Part shown: piece by piece, positions 45,186 to 55,550 of the stretch
How the letters are laid out: every line of letters begins with the position of its first letter
Numbering within the stretch: position 1 is the first letter of the stretch
Assembly: GCA_964410105.1 (NCBI GenBank)
Contig: CAYPFY010000020.1
Location: 3,381 to 67,380 of the forward strand
Direction of reading: 5' to 3'
DNA: 64,000 nt
DNA from: CAYPFY01 sp964410105
GTDB taxonomy: Bacteria > Bacteroidota > Ignavibacteria > UBA10030 > SZUA-254
The notes under the pieces: generated by a model
The model's input: only the letters and a program-made list of their open reading frames with translations
Databases searched by the model: none
Told to the model about the DNA's origin: nothing
Made by a program: the position numbers and the translations under genes

Positions 45186-47843
45186 ATGGTGGATCTCTAT
45201 TCAAATCTTTCGTTGCGGATGAAAGTCGTGGTGCCCGTGGTGGCGCTTCTCGGGCTCCTTTTCATCGTTTTGTGGTTTTACATCAGCGGGCAGGCCGGGC
45301 AGCATGCCGAGAACCGTATACCCGGGGAAGCGCACATACTTGCCGAGGCCAGTTGTGCACAGCTCTCCGATCTCATGAATTCGAAGGATGCGGCGGCGAT
45401 ACAGATCTTTATCGACGAAATCGATGGAGTGCATGATCTCCGGTACATTGTCGTCGCGGATGAAAGCGGAATCATGGCCTCGTACAATCTTGAGGATGCC
45501 AGGTCCAGTTCGTACGACAGAGAGGAAATCCCCAGGGAGGGCATCTACAAGATATCGGCTCCGGTCACCAGCGGCAGGAGCACGATCGGTCACTTCTATG
45601 CGGGTTTCACCTACGAGGGCGTCCGTTCCGAGATATCCTCCATCCGTATGCATACTGCGGTTGCCTGTCTCTTTTTCTTCCTGGCGACATCGGTCCTCGT
45701 CGTCGTGCTGGGGATGGGTCTTGTCAAACCGGTTCAGGTTGTCTTGAAGGTGGCGGAGGCGGGGGCAGCGGGCAACATACGGGAGCGGATGCCGGGTCTT
45801 TTTAACGACGAGATAGGAAAGCTCGGCCATGCGGTCGACACGATGCTCCGGAACGCCGAAGCGGCGCTGGCGCGGGCGGACGGGCTGAGCAGGATCGTGG
45901 AAAAACGCGATCAGCAATTGAAGCATCAGCTCGATGAGCGGGAGATGATCGAAAAGCAGATACAGCTTTCGGACGAGATCATAAACAAAGTCAGCGCGTT
46001 GATCATCGTCTCGAACAACAGCGGCGGGATCGAGTATGCCAGCCCGTCATTTGAGCTGGTGCTCGGCTACAAGCCGGAAGACCTTCTGGCGGACGGCTGG
46101 TGGAAGATCGTCAAGGGGGATGTCATCGAGCGGCTCAAGGAAAAGAGTCATGCGGCGAAATGCGCCCGCGGCGAGCAGCGGGTGCCCGAGATGCCGTACG
46201 AGCGGCAGATCATCGATGCCCGGGGGAAATTGAGATGGATACTCTGGCAGGACACGCCGGGATTGAACTACACCCTGATCGGGGTGGGCCAGGACATCAC
46301 GGAGCGGAAGATGGCCGAGGAGCAGATACGCGAGCAGGCGGCCCTCCTCGACATTACGGGGGACGCCATCATCGTTCGCAACCTCGATCACCGCATCCTT
46401 TACTGGAACAACGGGGCGGAGCGTCTGTACGGCTGGCCGACGCCGGATGCGATCGGGAAGGTGGCGCACGAACTCTTTCAGCAGGAAAGCGCGGCGGGCA
46501 TCGGCATAGCGTACTCCAACGTCGTTGAGAACGGAGCGTGGAGCGGAGAACTGAAGCAGGTGAGGAAGGACGGCCGGGTGATCGTCGTCGAGAGCCGCTG
46601 GACGCTCATGAACGACGAAAACGGGAAGCCCAAATCGATCCTCGTTGTTAACACCGATGTGACGGAACAGCGGCAGCTCGAGTCGCAATTCCGGCGGGCC
46701 CAGCGCCTCGAAAACATCGGCACTCTTGCCGGCGGCATCGCGCACGATCTCAACAACGTTCTCACTCCGATCCTGATGTCGATCCAGGCCATAAAGAAGT
46801 GGCACACGGACGAAAAGACCCAGCAATTATTGTCCACAATCGATCTGAGCGCCCGGAGAGGCGCTGACATCGTGAAACAGGTTTTGACCTTCGCCCGCGG
46901 GAGCGAAGGAGAGCGGTCTCTCCTCCAGCCGAAGCACATACTGAGGGAAATCGAAAAAATCACCAGGGAGACATTCCCCCGTTCCATCGACATCCAGCCG
47001 AGCATTGCCTCGAACCTCTGGACGATAACGGGGGATGCCACGCAGCTCCACCAGATCATACTCAACCTCCTCGTCAACGCCCGCGACGCCATGCCTGACG
47101 GCGGGACGCTGTACCTCAAGGCTGAAAACGTCGTCCTGGACGAGGCGAAGGCGAGGGGCACTCTGAACGCGAAGGAAGGATCCTACGTCTGTTTCGCGGT
47201 GAAAGACACAGGGACGGGGATACCGCCCGAGGTGATGGACAAGATCTTCGACCCCTTTTTCACCACAAAAGAAGTCGGGAAGGGAACGGGGCTGGGCCTT
47301 TCAACGGTGAGCGCTATAGTAAAAAGCTACAGCGGCTTCATCAACGTCTCGAGCGTCATGGGCCAGGGAACGGAATTCAGCGTCTTCATTCCGGCCACGA
47401 ACACCGAGCAGAAGCTGCAGACGGAGGAAGGAAGGTTCCATCTCCCGAGCGGACGGGGCGAGACGATACTGGTTGTGGACGATGAGCTCTCGATCCGTGA
47501 GATCACGAAGGAAACCCTTGAAGCGTACGGGTATCACATCGAGACGGCGAAGGACGGCATCGAGGCGTTGACGCTCATCGAGAGGGACAAAAACAAATAT
47601 CATCTCGTCCTGACCGACATGATGATGCCGAACATGGATGGCGGGTCGCTGATCAGGACTCTCGTCCGGCTGGCGCCGCAGATAAAGATCATAGCGGTCA
47701 GCGGCATCACGGATCAGGATGTTCTGGACAAGATAAAAAACTCCCGGATCGAGGCATTCATTCCCAAACCGATTCAGACGGACAACCTCCTGAAGATCCT
47801 CGATTCGGTTCTCCACTCTGACGAAGCCCAGACAACCAAGTAA
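45186..47843 (+). CDS. Membrane hybrid histidine kinase HAMP-PAS-PAS-HisKA-HATPase-REC
   Basis: The 885 residues start with a membrane helix (11-34), an extracytoplasmic sensor region (about 35-150) and a second helix (about 153-177). Next come a HAMP-like linker (about 178-235), two PAS domains (about 265-390 and 395-515), HisKA with GGIAHDLNNVLTPIL, an ATPase domain (LNLLVNARDAM, DTGTGIPPE, GKGTGLGLSTVSAIV) and a receiver (about 755-880, LVLTDMMMPNMDG). It shares the second PAS and the whole catalytic part with the kinase at 32.6-34.9 kb. It ends exactly where the convergent helicase gene ends. Confidence 0.93.
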   Translation: MVDLYSNLSLRMKVVVPVVALLGLLFIVLWFYISGQAGQHAENRIPGEAHILAEASCAQLSDLMNSKDAAAIQIFIDEIDGVHDLRYIVVADESGIMASYNLEDARSSSYDREEIPREGIYKISAPVTSGRSTIGHFYAGFTYEGVRSEISSIRMHTAVACLFFFLATSVLVVVLGMGLVKPVQVVLKVAEAGAAGNIRERMPGLFNDEIGKLGHAVDTMLRNAEAALARADGLSRIVEKRDQQLKHQLDEREMIEKQIQLSDEIINKVSALIIVSNNSGGIEYASPSFELVLGYKPEDLLADGWWKIVKGDVIERLKEKSHAAKCARGEQRVPEMPYERQIIDARGKLRWILWQDTPGLNYTLIGVGQDITERKMAEEQIREQAALLDITGDAIIVRNLDHRILYWNNGAERLYGWPTPDAIGKVAHELFQQESAAGIGIAYSNVVENGAWSGELKQVRKDGRVIVVESRWTLMNDENGKPKSILVVNTDVTEQRQLESQFRRAQRLENIGTLAGGIAHDLNNVLTPILMSIQAIKKWHTDEKTQQLLSTIDLSARRGADIVKQVLTFARGSEGERSLLQPKHILREIEKITRETFPRSIDIQPSIASNLWTITGDATQLHQIILNLLVNARDAMPDGGTLYLKAENVVLDEAKARGTLNAKEGSYVCFAVKDTGTGIPPEVMDKIFDPFFTTKEVGKGTGLGLSTVSAIVKSYSGFINVSSVMGQGTEFSVFIPATNTEQKLQTEEGRFHLPSGRGETILVVDDELSIREITKETLEAYGYHIETAKDGIEALTLIERDKNKYHLVLTDMMMPNMDGGSLIRTLVRLAPQIKIIAVSGITDQDVLDKIKNSRIEAFIPKPIQTDNLLKILDSVLHSDEAQTTK

Positions 47844-50294
47844 CTAACGCTTCACGGTCCTGCGGGTCGGTTTTGCCTGGAGGGGATCCTCAGGCCAGTA
47901 GTGTTTCGGATATTTCCCCCTCAGCCCCTTGCGCACTTCCTGATACGGTTTACCCCAAAAACTCGGCAGATCCTGGGTGACGGCGAGAGCTCGTCCCGCG
48001 GGTGAGAGAAGGTGTATCAGAACTTTCACGCGACCGTCGGCAACGGCCGGGGCGGCCTTCTGGCCGAACATTTCCTGAAGCCGGACGGCGAGGACGGGCG
48101 AGGGGCCTAGATCGTAGCGCAGGGGAATTCTTGAGCCGGTCGGGACCGTCAGATGTGTGGGGGCGAGGCGTTCCAGCTCATGCAATTGCCGGCCGGAGAA
48201 TTTTGACGACATTGCGGCCGACAAATTGATCTTTGCAAATTGAGATCTTCGGGTTATCCCCATGAGGTAGGGGGACAGCCACTGTTCCATCCCGTCAAGG
48301 AGGCATTCATCGCTCAGATCGGGCCAGTGAGCGGGAGCCAGCCCTGATTTGCGCAGCCATTCGCTTCGGCTGCGCATTGAGCGCGAGGACTTATCCCACG
48401 GGAGGGAGTCGAGACCGAGTGACCGGATCCCGCCAAGGAGCGCGGAGGCGATAAGTTCTGCGGGCGGGGACAGAGGTGCCTCCGAAAGCTCCAGTGCGCC
48501 GAGACGTGAGACGCGTCGGGCGACGACTGATTCCTCGCGTTCATCCCAGCGCACTTCGTCGGCCGAAGAGATGGCGAAATGCCTGAGATCCTCCGCGGCG
48601 AGGGGGGCGGCGAGGAACACTTTCACCTCATTTCCGGCACCGTCGGCGGCAGCCACCGCGAGATACTCCTCCCGGAGGAGATTCCCTTTCGGCAGGACTG
48701 CGCCCGATCCGTTTGCAAGAAGGTAGCGATCGGAATTTTTACGGCGTTTCCCGATCCATTCAGGATAGGCGAGAGCGACGAGAAGGCCGAGCCGGTCCGC
48801 CGGGAAATGATGGTCCCGGGCGTTGAGGATCCGCCGCAGGCGGGCCGCTTCAGATCTGATTCTTTCCAGATTTTCCCCGCTACGGGACGATCGGAGCAGG
48901 TGCCACCGCGAAAAGAGATCGACATCCGGTCCGCCGCGGAGCGGATCCCGATCCTCAAGGAGAGCTGCAACCTCGCAGGCCATCGATCCGAGCCCGAGAT
49001 CCCGGGCCCGGAGGAGCATATGGGCGAGCCGGGGATGCACGGGCATTTCCGTCATGGCCCGGCCGTGGTGAGTGAGTTTTCCTTCCTGATTTATTGCTCC
49101 GAGGTCCTCGAGAAGCCTTCGTGCCTGGGACAGATGGGGAACGGGCGGCGGGTCCAGCAATGTAAGGTTTTCGGGCGGGGTGCCCCAGCGGGCAATCTCG
49201 AGGGCAAAGGGGGCGAGGTCCGCCACCAGAATCTCGGGAACGGGAAAAGGCTGAAGCTCCTCATGGCGGGACTCTGTCCAGAGCCGGTAGCATTCACCAG
49301 GAGACTGTCGTCCTGCGCGGCCGCGGCGCTGATCTGCGACGGCCCGGGAAACGGGGGATGTCACAAGGCCGGACATCCCCCTCCTCGGATCGAACCTGGG
49401 GCCGCGTGCAAGCCCGGAATCGATCACGCATCGCACGCCGTCTATGGTGAGGCTTGTCTCGGCGATGCTGGTAGAGAGGATCACTTTTCGCGTACCGGGG
49501 GGTGCGGGAGAGAGGGCGGACGATTGTTTTTCTGGAGGTGCGTCGCCGTAGAGAGTATGGACCGTGACGCCGGGCGGCAGGTCGCTTTTGGCGAGCATCG
49601 CATCCACGCGGCGGATCTCCCCCTGGCCCGGCAGAAAGACGAGAATATCCCCGGCCTGTTCCCGCAAAGCCCTCTGGATGGACGCTGCGACGGACCTCTC
49701 GATCGGGCCGTCGGGATTCCGGTCGAGATAGCGGGTTGAAACGGGAAATGACCGGCCGCTGGTCGTGATGACGAAGGCGGCGGGAAGCAGTCGGCTGAGA
49801 GCAAGGCCGTCGAGCGTTGCTGACATGATAAGAAGGCGGAGATCCTCCCTGATCGTGCGCTTCACATCGAGGATAAGGGCGAGGCCGAGATCGGCGTGGA
49901 TGCTGCGCTCGTGGAATTCATCAAAGATGATAAGGGCCGATCCGGGAAGCGAGGGATCATCCTGAAGGATCCGGGTCAGCACTCCTTCGGTCACCACCTC
50001 GATCCGCGTCCGGGGGCCCACTTTAGATTCCCCCCGGATCCTGAAGCCGACGGTCTCGCCCGTTTTCTCGCCGAGCTGACGGGCCATGAAGGCCGCTGAC
50101 CGTTGTGCGGCGAGCCTGCGGGGCTCGAGCATGATAATTTTTCTGCCTTCAAGCCAGGATTCATTGAGGAGCGCGGGCGGAACGCGGGTCGTCTTGCCGG
50201 CCCCGGGTTCAGCGGAGAGCACGACCTCGCCCGGAGTCTTCAATGCGGAAAAAATCTCGGGAAGTACCGAATCGACGGGGAAAGCTCGATCCAT
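47844..50294 (-). CDS. hrpB: ATP-dependent DExH-box helicase HrpB
   Basis: I chose the ATG at 50294 (MDRAFPVDSVLPEIFSAL), one base after the MFS stop; a frame extending to 50390 would lie within the MFS gene. The 816 residues are the usual HrpB length. Motifs: Walker A AEPGAGKTTRVP, motif II DEFHE, STSIAETSLTIDGV and RRGRAGRQSPGECYRLW. Then come the helicase-associated domain and the HrpB-type C-terminus (KYPKHYWPEDP at the end). It belongs to the DEAH RNA helicase class; the physiological substrate in most bacteria is not settled. Confidence 0.95.
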   Translation of the reverse strand: MDRAFPVDSVLPEIFSALKTPGEVVLSAEPGAGKTTRVPPALLNESWLEGRKIIMLEPRRLAAQRSAAFMARQLGEKTGETVGFRIRGESKVGPRTRIEVVTEGVLTRILQDDPSLPGSALIIFDEFHERSIHADLGLALILDVKRTIREDLRLLIMSATLDGLALSRLLPAAFVITTSGRSFPVSTRYLDRNPDGPIERSVAASIQRALREQAGDILVFLPGQGEIRRVDAMLAKSDLPPGVTVHTLYGDAPPEKQSSALSPAPPGTRKVILSTSIAETSLTIDGVRCVIDSGLARGPRFDPRRGMSGLVTSPVSRAVADQRRGRAGRQSPGECYRLWTESRHEELQPFPVPEILVADLAPFALEIARWGTPPENLTLLDPPPVPHLSQARRLLEDLGAINQEGKLTHHGRAMTEMPVHPRLAHMLLRARDLGLGSMACEVAALLEDRDPLRGGPDVDLFSRWHLLRSSRSGENLERIRSEAARLRRILNARDHHFPADRLGLLVALAYPEWIGKRRKNSDRYLLANGSGAVLPKGNLLREEYLAVAAADGAGNEVKVFLAAPLAAEDLRHFAISSADEVRWDEREESVVARRVSRLGALELSEAPLSPPAELIASALLGGIRSLGLDSLPWDKSSRSMRSRSEWLRKSGLAPAHWPDLSDECLLDGMEQWLSPYLMGITRRSQFAKINLSAAMSSKFSGRQLHELERLAPTHLTVPTGSRIPLRYDLGPSPVLAVRLQEMFGQKAAPAVADGRVKVLIHLLSPAGRALAVTQDLPSFWGKPYQEVRKGLRGKYPKHYWPEDPLQAKPTRRTVKR

Positions 50295-50295
50295 C

Positions 50296-51642
50296 TCAAT
50301 TCTCCGGGGGAAGCGAGAGCTGAGTCGAAGTCTGGAGGCCGGCTGAGATTTCGGGGATAATTCCGAGTCGTGCGTAGATGGGGCGGACATTCCTCCTGAA
50401 CGACGGAAGCTTCAGGGCAAAGACGGCGGCTCCGATGATACACGTCGTTCCACTCAGCAGAAGTGTGTTGGGGGCCCCGAGAGTAGTGGCAAAACTCCCT
50501 GCGAGAAGGCTGCCGAAGGGGGCCATCCCCATGAATGACGACGTATAAAAACTCATCACCCGTCCCCGCTTATCATCGTCGACGATTGTCTGAAGAATCG
50601 TGTTGCTCGCGGCCATCTGCACCATCATACCGAAGCCGGCGATGAACAGGAGCGCTCCGGACAGCCAGACGATCCGGGAAAGGGAGAACAGGATCAGCCC
50701 GGCGCCGAACAACGCGGCGGAGATCGGGATCCGGCGCCCGAGGCCGACGACGGTCTGACGCGAGGCGAGGGAGAGGGCTCCTGCCAAGGCCCCGGATCCG
50801 ACCGCGCTCATGAGAAAACCGAGCGTGCTGGGTCCCCCCTGAAGAATGTCCCGGGCAAAGACAGGCATCAAAATACTGAAAGGCATCCCGACGACGCTTA
50901 CGAGTGCTATCAGTAGGAGAATAGAGCGGATCGGCGAAAAGCCGAAGGCATATCGAAATCCCTCCTGAAAATTGGTGATGACCCCATTCTGCGGGGGGCG
51001 GATTTGCGGGCGGCTGATCTTCATCGACATGAGGGCGGCCAGAACGGCGACATAGCTCAGCGCGTTGAGCAAAAAGCAGGGTCCTTCACCGAGGGCGGCA
51101 ATCACAAGACCTGCTATCGAGGGACCGATGAGCCGCGCCCCGTTGAACATCGATGAATTAAGGGCAATGGCATTCGACAGATCCTCCTTATTCTCGATCA
51201 TCTCGACGAGAAACGACTGGCGGGTAGGCATATCGACGGCGTTGATGAGACCGAGGAAAAGGTTAAGCACGATGATATGCCAGACGGAGACAGCGCCTGC
51301 GAGAGTGAGAACTGCAAGGGCGAGCGCCTGCACGAGAGAGAGCAGCTGAGTCACGACCAGGATGCGATGTTTATTGAAGCGGTCGACGACCACTCCGGCG
51401 AGCGGGCTCAGGAGGATGGGGATCTGTCCGGCGAACCCGACGAGTCCGAGGAGGAAGGGTGAGTTTGTCAGTCGATAGACTAGCCAGACGACGGCGACCT
51501 GTTGCATCCACGTGCCGGTGAGCGAGACGAGCTGGCCTCCGAAGAAGAGACGGTAGTTAGGATAGTGCAGCGTGCGGAAGGTAAGCCTGAGACCCCGCAA
51601 ATTCTGCGGTCTTGGGGTCCCTGAGCTCTTGAGCATTCTCAA
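50296..51642 (-). CDS. MFS exporter (EntS/DHA3-like)
   Basis: A 448-residue inner-membrane transporter with twelve predicted helices. The start region (LRLTFRTLHYPNYRLFFGGQ) and GTWMQQVAVVWLVYRLTNS are typical of the EntS/DHA3 drug and siderophore exporter group, and the loop DRFNKHRILVVTQ is the motif A region. The long cytoplasmic start (about 20 residues) may be shorter if a later start is used. It is followed at once by hrpB, so the two are likely cotranscribed, although no functional link is known. Confidence 0.92.
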   Translation of the reverse strand: MRMLKSSGTPRPQNLRGLRLTFRTLHYPNYRLFFGGQLVSLTGTWMQQVAVVWLVYRLTNSPFLLGLVGFAGQIPILLSPLAGVVVDRFNKHRILVVTQLLSLVQALALAVLTLAGAVSVWHIIVLNLFLGLINAVDMPTRQSFLVEMIENKEDLSNAIALNSSMFNGARLIGPSIAGLVIAALGEGPCFLLNALSYVAVLAALMSMKISRPQIRPPQNGVITNFQEGFRYAFGFSPIRSILLLIALVSVVGMPFSILMPVFARDILQGGPSTLGFLMSAVGSGALAGALSLASRQTVVGLGRRIPISAALFGAGLILFSLSRIVWLSGALLFIAGFGMMVQMAASNTILQTIVDDDKRGRVMSFYTSSFMGMAPFGSLLAGSFATTLGAPNTLLLSGTTCIIGAAVFALKLPSFRRNVRPIYARLGIIPEISAGLQTSTQLSLPPEN

Positions 51643-52263
51643 ATATACAAAGAGTCGGGTGAACCTTCAACACGTCGTCGGGAGGGGATGGGGACGATAG
51701 CGACCTTCTCGAGAGCGTTGAACTGGACGTTCCCGGTACGCCACAATAAATTCTCTCTTTTTTAGGAGGAGCTCATCGCAGAAGAGCGAGATCCGGGGGA
51801 GAGCGGAGTTGCATTCTGGAGGGGACTTGACGATAAAAAAAACTGCGGGAAGCATGATCGTGCATCTTGACGTGCCTCCCAGGTCTGTCTAACGGCAAGA
51901 TGCCGGGTTCCTACTTCCCGCGTCTTATGCGGCGACTTTCAGGTTTTATGGAGATCCGGTGTGTGTCAATTAGATTCCTCCCCGGACCGGGGGAGACTGC
52001 CCGCAGCCCCCGTCGGGCATCTCCCACGTTTCCGAGTCAATCCACCATGATATTCTGAACATATCGTGAACATCATACTGGTACAACCTACAAAACTTTC
52101 TTTGCTCTGGAAATAGGACAATTGCCGAGGAAAAGCTTCATTATGGCTGAGGATGGCATCCGGGGGTGGCATCCGGGAGTGGACCAAATCACTTGTTCCG
52201 CACGAATTCAGTCCTTATATTCCCAGCAGCTAAAGAGGCACCGCGGGAGGCGCTGAATCAATC
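51643..52263. other. Intergenic stretch of 621 bases between divergent genes
   Basis: No gene is supported. I see a GC-rich inverted stretch near 51975-51990 (CCCCGGACCGGGGG), and near 52155-52183 a short direct repeat in which TGGCATCCGGG occurs twice, each time followed by a purine and GTGG. The promoters of the MFS and cupin genes must lie here, but I cannot locate them with confidence. Confidence 0.4.
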
Positions 52264-52698
52264 ATGAATCCAGTTCAATCGAGAGCATCGCTCTCGCAAT
52301 TCATGGGGGTAAAAGTGATAAACACGGGCAATGTGTCACGATTCGAGGGAAAATCACACGCCACGCCGGATGAAATCCGAACGCTCAAAAAGACTCGCGT
52401 CGAGATCGTGCGTCTGGAGGGTTTCACCATAGTGCGCTATACATATGAGCCCGGCTGGCGGTGGGCGGACTGCATCAAGCCCGTCGTCAAAACGGATTCA
52501 TGCCAGCTCCCTCACATCGGTTATGCGGTATCGGGCCGCATGACGGTTCGACTTAATAACGGAGTCGAAAAATCGATTTCAGCAGGAGATTCCTTCAGCA
52601 TACCGGCGGGACATGAGGGTTGGGTTGATGGAAACGAGCCATTTGTCGGAATTGAGATATTGAGTGGCGAACGATACCTGAAAACCCCGGCGTCATGA
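52264..52698 (+). CDS. Cupin-domain protein
   Basis: A 144-residue cytoplasmic protein with a single conserved beta-barrel. The motif region GWRWADCIKPVV ... HIGYAVSGRMTVRLNNG and the second motif GDSFSIPAGHEGWVDG are seen at about 65-100 and 115-130. Not all classical metal ligands are present, which is common in small regulatory or binding cupins. GGGAGG lies 15 bases upstream of the ATG. The substrate is unknown; the neighbour on the same strand is a secreted propeller protein 58 bases downstream. Confidence 0.85.
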   Translation: MNPVQSRASLSQFMGVKVINTGNVSRFEGKSHATPDEIRTLKKTRVEIVRLEGFTIVRYTYEPGWRWADCIKPVVKTDSCQLPHIGYAVSGRMTVRLNNGVEKSISAGDSFSIPAGHEGWVDGNEPFVGIEILSGERYLKTPAS

Positions 52699-52756
52699 GA
52701 TCCTGAAAAGGTCTAGCCGTGCAGTCCGAAAACTTTTCACACATCAAGGAGCGTCC

Positions 52757-55408
52757 ATGAAGTCTACGTCCATAAAACTTTTCATTCTGGTTTTTCTCGT
52801 CCAGGCCGCATGGGCAAGGCAGAGGGGAGAAGGCAAAGACTTCGGAACTCCCGATTCATTCCTCACCAAATCGGTCCATGCCCGGAGCATCGGACCTGCC
52901 GTTATGGGGGGCCGCGTCTCTTCGATCGCCCTCGATCCTGAAGACATCAACACCTTTTACATCGGCCTGGGAACGGGCGGCGTAATGAAGACCGCGAATA
53001 ACGGCGCGTCTTTTGATGCCATCTTTGAAAAAGAGCCGGTGGCGGCGATTGGAGCGATTGCCGTGGCTCCGTCGAACCCGAGACATGTCTGGGTCGGAAC
53101 GGGAGAGGCGAACGACCGGAACAGTTCGAGCTGGGGCAACGGAATTTACCGCTCGACGGACGGAGGGGGTGCGTGGACAAACATGGGACTCAGGTCGAGC
53201 AGGACGATCGCCCGGATAGCGGTGCATCCGACCGACACGAACATCGTCTACGTCGCTGTTATGGGCGATCTCTGGGCACCGAATCCCGAGCGAGGGCTCT
53301 ACAAGACGACCGATGGCGGCAAGAGCTGGACAAAGATCCTTCATTCTGAGGAAGGCACAAAAGTCGGTTGCGGCGATGTGGTCATCGATCCGGGTGACCC
53401 GCAGACAGTGTATGCTGTGTTGTACGGGCGGATGCGGACGCCCTGGTCATTTGAGTACGGACCGGCGTTCACGGGCGGGAAGGATCTGGGGGGGATTTTC
53501 AAAAGCACAGATGGGGGGGGAACGTGGAAAAAGTTGCATCATGGGCTTCCTGGCGGGGCGGGGAGAATCGGGCTGGATATTTACCGCAAGAACGCGAAAA
53601 TCCTCTACGCTGTCGTTCAAAGCGAAGAAGGGGGAACCAGCTCCGGCGACGGGGTACGCAGCAAAAAGGGAGGAGTGTTCCGGACGGAGGATGGGGGTGA
53701 AACGTGGACGCGCACGAATCCGCTCGACCCGCGGCCCTTTTATTTCAGCCAGGTCCGCATCGACCCTGCGAACGACAATCGGATCTACGTACTCGGATTC
53801 ATGCTGCACGTTTCCGATGACGGAGGAAAGAGCTTTCAGGAGGATTTCTTCGACAAGGTCCATCCCGACTGCCACGCCCTGGTTGTGGACCCCAAGAATA
53901 CAAAGCGGGTCATACTGGGAACTGACGGAGGAGCATATCAGAGCTTTTCGTCGGGGAAGGGGTGGGACCATCTCAGCAAATTCGCCGCCGGCGAATTCTA
54001 CCGCATAACTCTCGATATGAGCAGACCCTATCGCATAGCCGGGGGACTGCAGGATAATCTGAACTGGGTCGGGCCGAGCAGGACCATGACGAAGGACGGC
54101 ATCGTCAATTCAGACTGGATCAACATCGGGGGCGGGGACGGATTTTACTGCGTGTTCGACCCGGTGGACACCGATCTGGTTTTTGCGGAATCCCAGCAGG
54201 GATCGGTCCACCGGTACAACTTGCGGAGCGGTCAAACGAAGTCGCTGCGGCCCGAGGCTGACGAGGGGCAGGTGGGGTTCAGGTTTCATTGGAACTCTCC
54301 GCTTATCCCGGCGCGGGAGCCGCGGGGCGCGATGTATCTCGGCGGGAACAGGGTCTTCAAGCTGACCGAAAAGGGGGAGCAGTGGAAGCTCATCAGCCCG
54401 GATCTCTCGACTCAGGATCCGAAGAAAATCATGACGGTCGGAAGCGGCGCGGAAAACTACGGAGTCGTCTACACGCTGGCCGAATCACCCGTCACGGTGG
54501 GGTTGTTGTGGGCGGGAACCGACGACGGCAAGCTCTGGGTAACGGCCAATGAAGGAACCACATGGACCGACCTGACGGCGCATCTGCCGAGGGAAGCGAG
54601 GGGCCAGTGGATAAGCAGAATTGAGCCTGGCCACTTCGACGCCAAGGTTGCGTACCTGGCGGTCGACGCGCACAGGACGGGGAACTACGCGCCTCTCGCT
54701 TACAGGACGTCGGACGGGGGGAGCAGCTGGACGCTCATCGGCGGCAATCTTCCCTCCGACGGGCCGGTCAAGGTAATAAGAGAAGATCTCGAAAATGCGG
54801 ACCTTTTGTTTGCCGGCACGGAATTCGGTCTCTTTGCAAGTTTCGACCGTGGGAAAAAGTGGATGAAATTGGGCGAGTTGCCGACGGTTGCCGTCGACGA
54901 CATCGTCATACATCCGAGGGAGCGCGACCTCGTCCTCGCGACGCATGGCCGGAGCCTCTACATCATCGACGACATCCGGCCGCTGGAGGGGTTGACGGCC
55001 CCGGTGCGGTTGAAGCAGGCCCACCTCTTCCCTATTCGTCCGGCGTACGGGTATTATCTCCATTCCGGGTTTGTTGATTGGGGGGGAAGCGCGGTTTATC
55101 GCGGCAGCAACCCACCGGACGGGGCGATAATCAATTATTTTGTGAAAGAATACACAGGCGACCAGGCCAAGCTATCGGTCACAAACGCAGCCGGGCGGAC
55201 GGTGGCAAATCTTACCGGGTCTGGCAATCCGGGACTCAACCGCGTGACCTGGGATTTGAAGCAGACGAAGGAGTTTCTGAACGACTATGGAGGTGAAGGT
55301 CAGAAGTTCCTCGAATCGGGCGATTACACGGTCACTTTAAGCCTTGGTAAGACAAAGGAGGTGCAGAAAGTGCATATCGAGATGCTGCCGGGGATCGAGA
55401 CCCGCTGA
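52757..55408 (+). CDS. Secreted VPS10/BNR propeller protein without sorting domain
   Basis: An 883-residue protein with a signal peptide (1-21, ending AWA). It is of the widespread glycosyl-hydrolase-like BNR type: GPAVMGGRVSSIALDP at the start of the mature part, then repeats such as GIYRSTDGGGAW, GLYKTTDGGKSW, VFRTEDGGETW and AYRTSDGGSSW, forming two propellers. The C-terminus (about 780-883) has a FlgD-like beta domain (LSVTNAAGRTVANLTGSGNPGLNRVTWDL). It lacks a T9SS sorting end, so it is probably periplasmic. AAGGA precedes the ATG. The true activity is not established. Confidence 0.88.
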   Translation: MKSTSIKLFILVFLVQAAWARQRGEGKDFGTPDSFLTKSVHARSIGPAVMGGRVSSIALDPEDINTFYIGLGTGGVMKTANNGASFDAIFEKEPVAAIGAIAVAPSNPRHVWVGTGEANDRNSSSWGNGIYRSTDGGGAWTNMGLRSSRTIARIAVHPTDTNIVYVAVMGDLWAPNPERGLYKTTDGGKSWTKILHSEEGTKVGCGDVVIDPGDPQTVYAVLYGRMRTPWSFEYGPAFTGGKDLGGIFKSTDGGGTWKKLHHGLPGGAGRIGLDIYRKNAKILYAVVQSEEGGTSSGDGVRSKKGGVFRTEDGGETWTRTNPLDPRPFYFSQVRIDPANDNRIYVLGFMLHVSDDGGKSFQEDFFDKVHPDCHALVVDPKNTKRVILGTDGGAYQSFSSGKGWDHLSKFAAGEFYRITLDMSRPYRIAGGLQDNLNWVGPSRTMTKDGIVNSDWINIGGGDGFYCVFDPVDTDLVFAESQQGSVHRYNLRSGQTKSLRPEADEGQVGFRFHWNSPLIPAREPRGAMYLGGNRVFKLTEKGEQWKLISPDLSTQDPKKIMTVGSGAENYGVVYTLAESPVTVGLLWAGTDDGKLWVTANEGTTWTDLTAHLPREARGQWISRIEPGHFDAKVAYLAVDAHRTGNYAPLAYRTSDGGSSWTLIGGNLPSDGPVKVIREDLENADLLFAGTEFGLFASFDRGKKWMKLGELPTVAVDDIVIHPRERDLVLATHGRSLYIIDDIRPLEGLTAPVRLKQAHLFPIRPAYGYYLHSGFVDWGGSAVYRGSNPPDGAIINYFVKEYTGDQAKLSVTNAAGRTVANLTGSGNPGLNRVTWDLKQTKEFLNDYGGEGQKFLESGDYTVTLSLGKTKEVQKVHIEMLPGIETR

Positions 55409-55479
55409 TTCCCCCTCCTCCGGGGAATACCCCGGGGGCCGCGGGTTGCCGGAGTAATTGAGGTGCATCACGACAGGCA

Positions 55480-55508
55480 TTGAAAGTCTCGCTGCGATAC
55501 ATTATAAT
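55480..55508 (+). promoter_or_regulatory. Near-consensus sigma-70 type promoter
   Basis: TTGAAA at 55480-55485 and a perfect TATAAT at 55503-55508 are exactly 17 bases apart. The start would be near 55515, some 36 bases before the ATG of the 34-residue membrane peptide gene. Confidence 0.6.
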
Positions 55509-55550
55509 CAGATTGCAGTCGTTGATTCTCAACCTGGGTAAAGCTTGACA

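Noticed and set aside
48579..49739. 386-residue open frame antisense to hrpB
   Set aside because: hrpB motifs are unambiguous on the other strand; this frame has no recognisable domain or ribosome site.
51667..51855. 62-residue minus-strand frame upstream of the MFS gene
   Set aside because: No ribosome site, no domain, and an abrupt mix of hydrophobic and basic residues; not distinguishable from noise.
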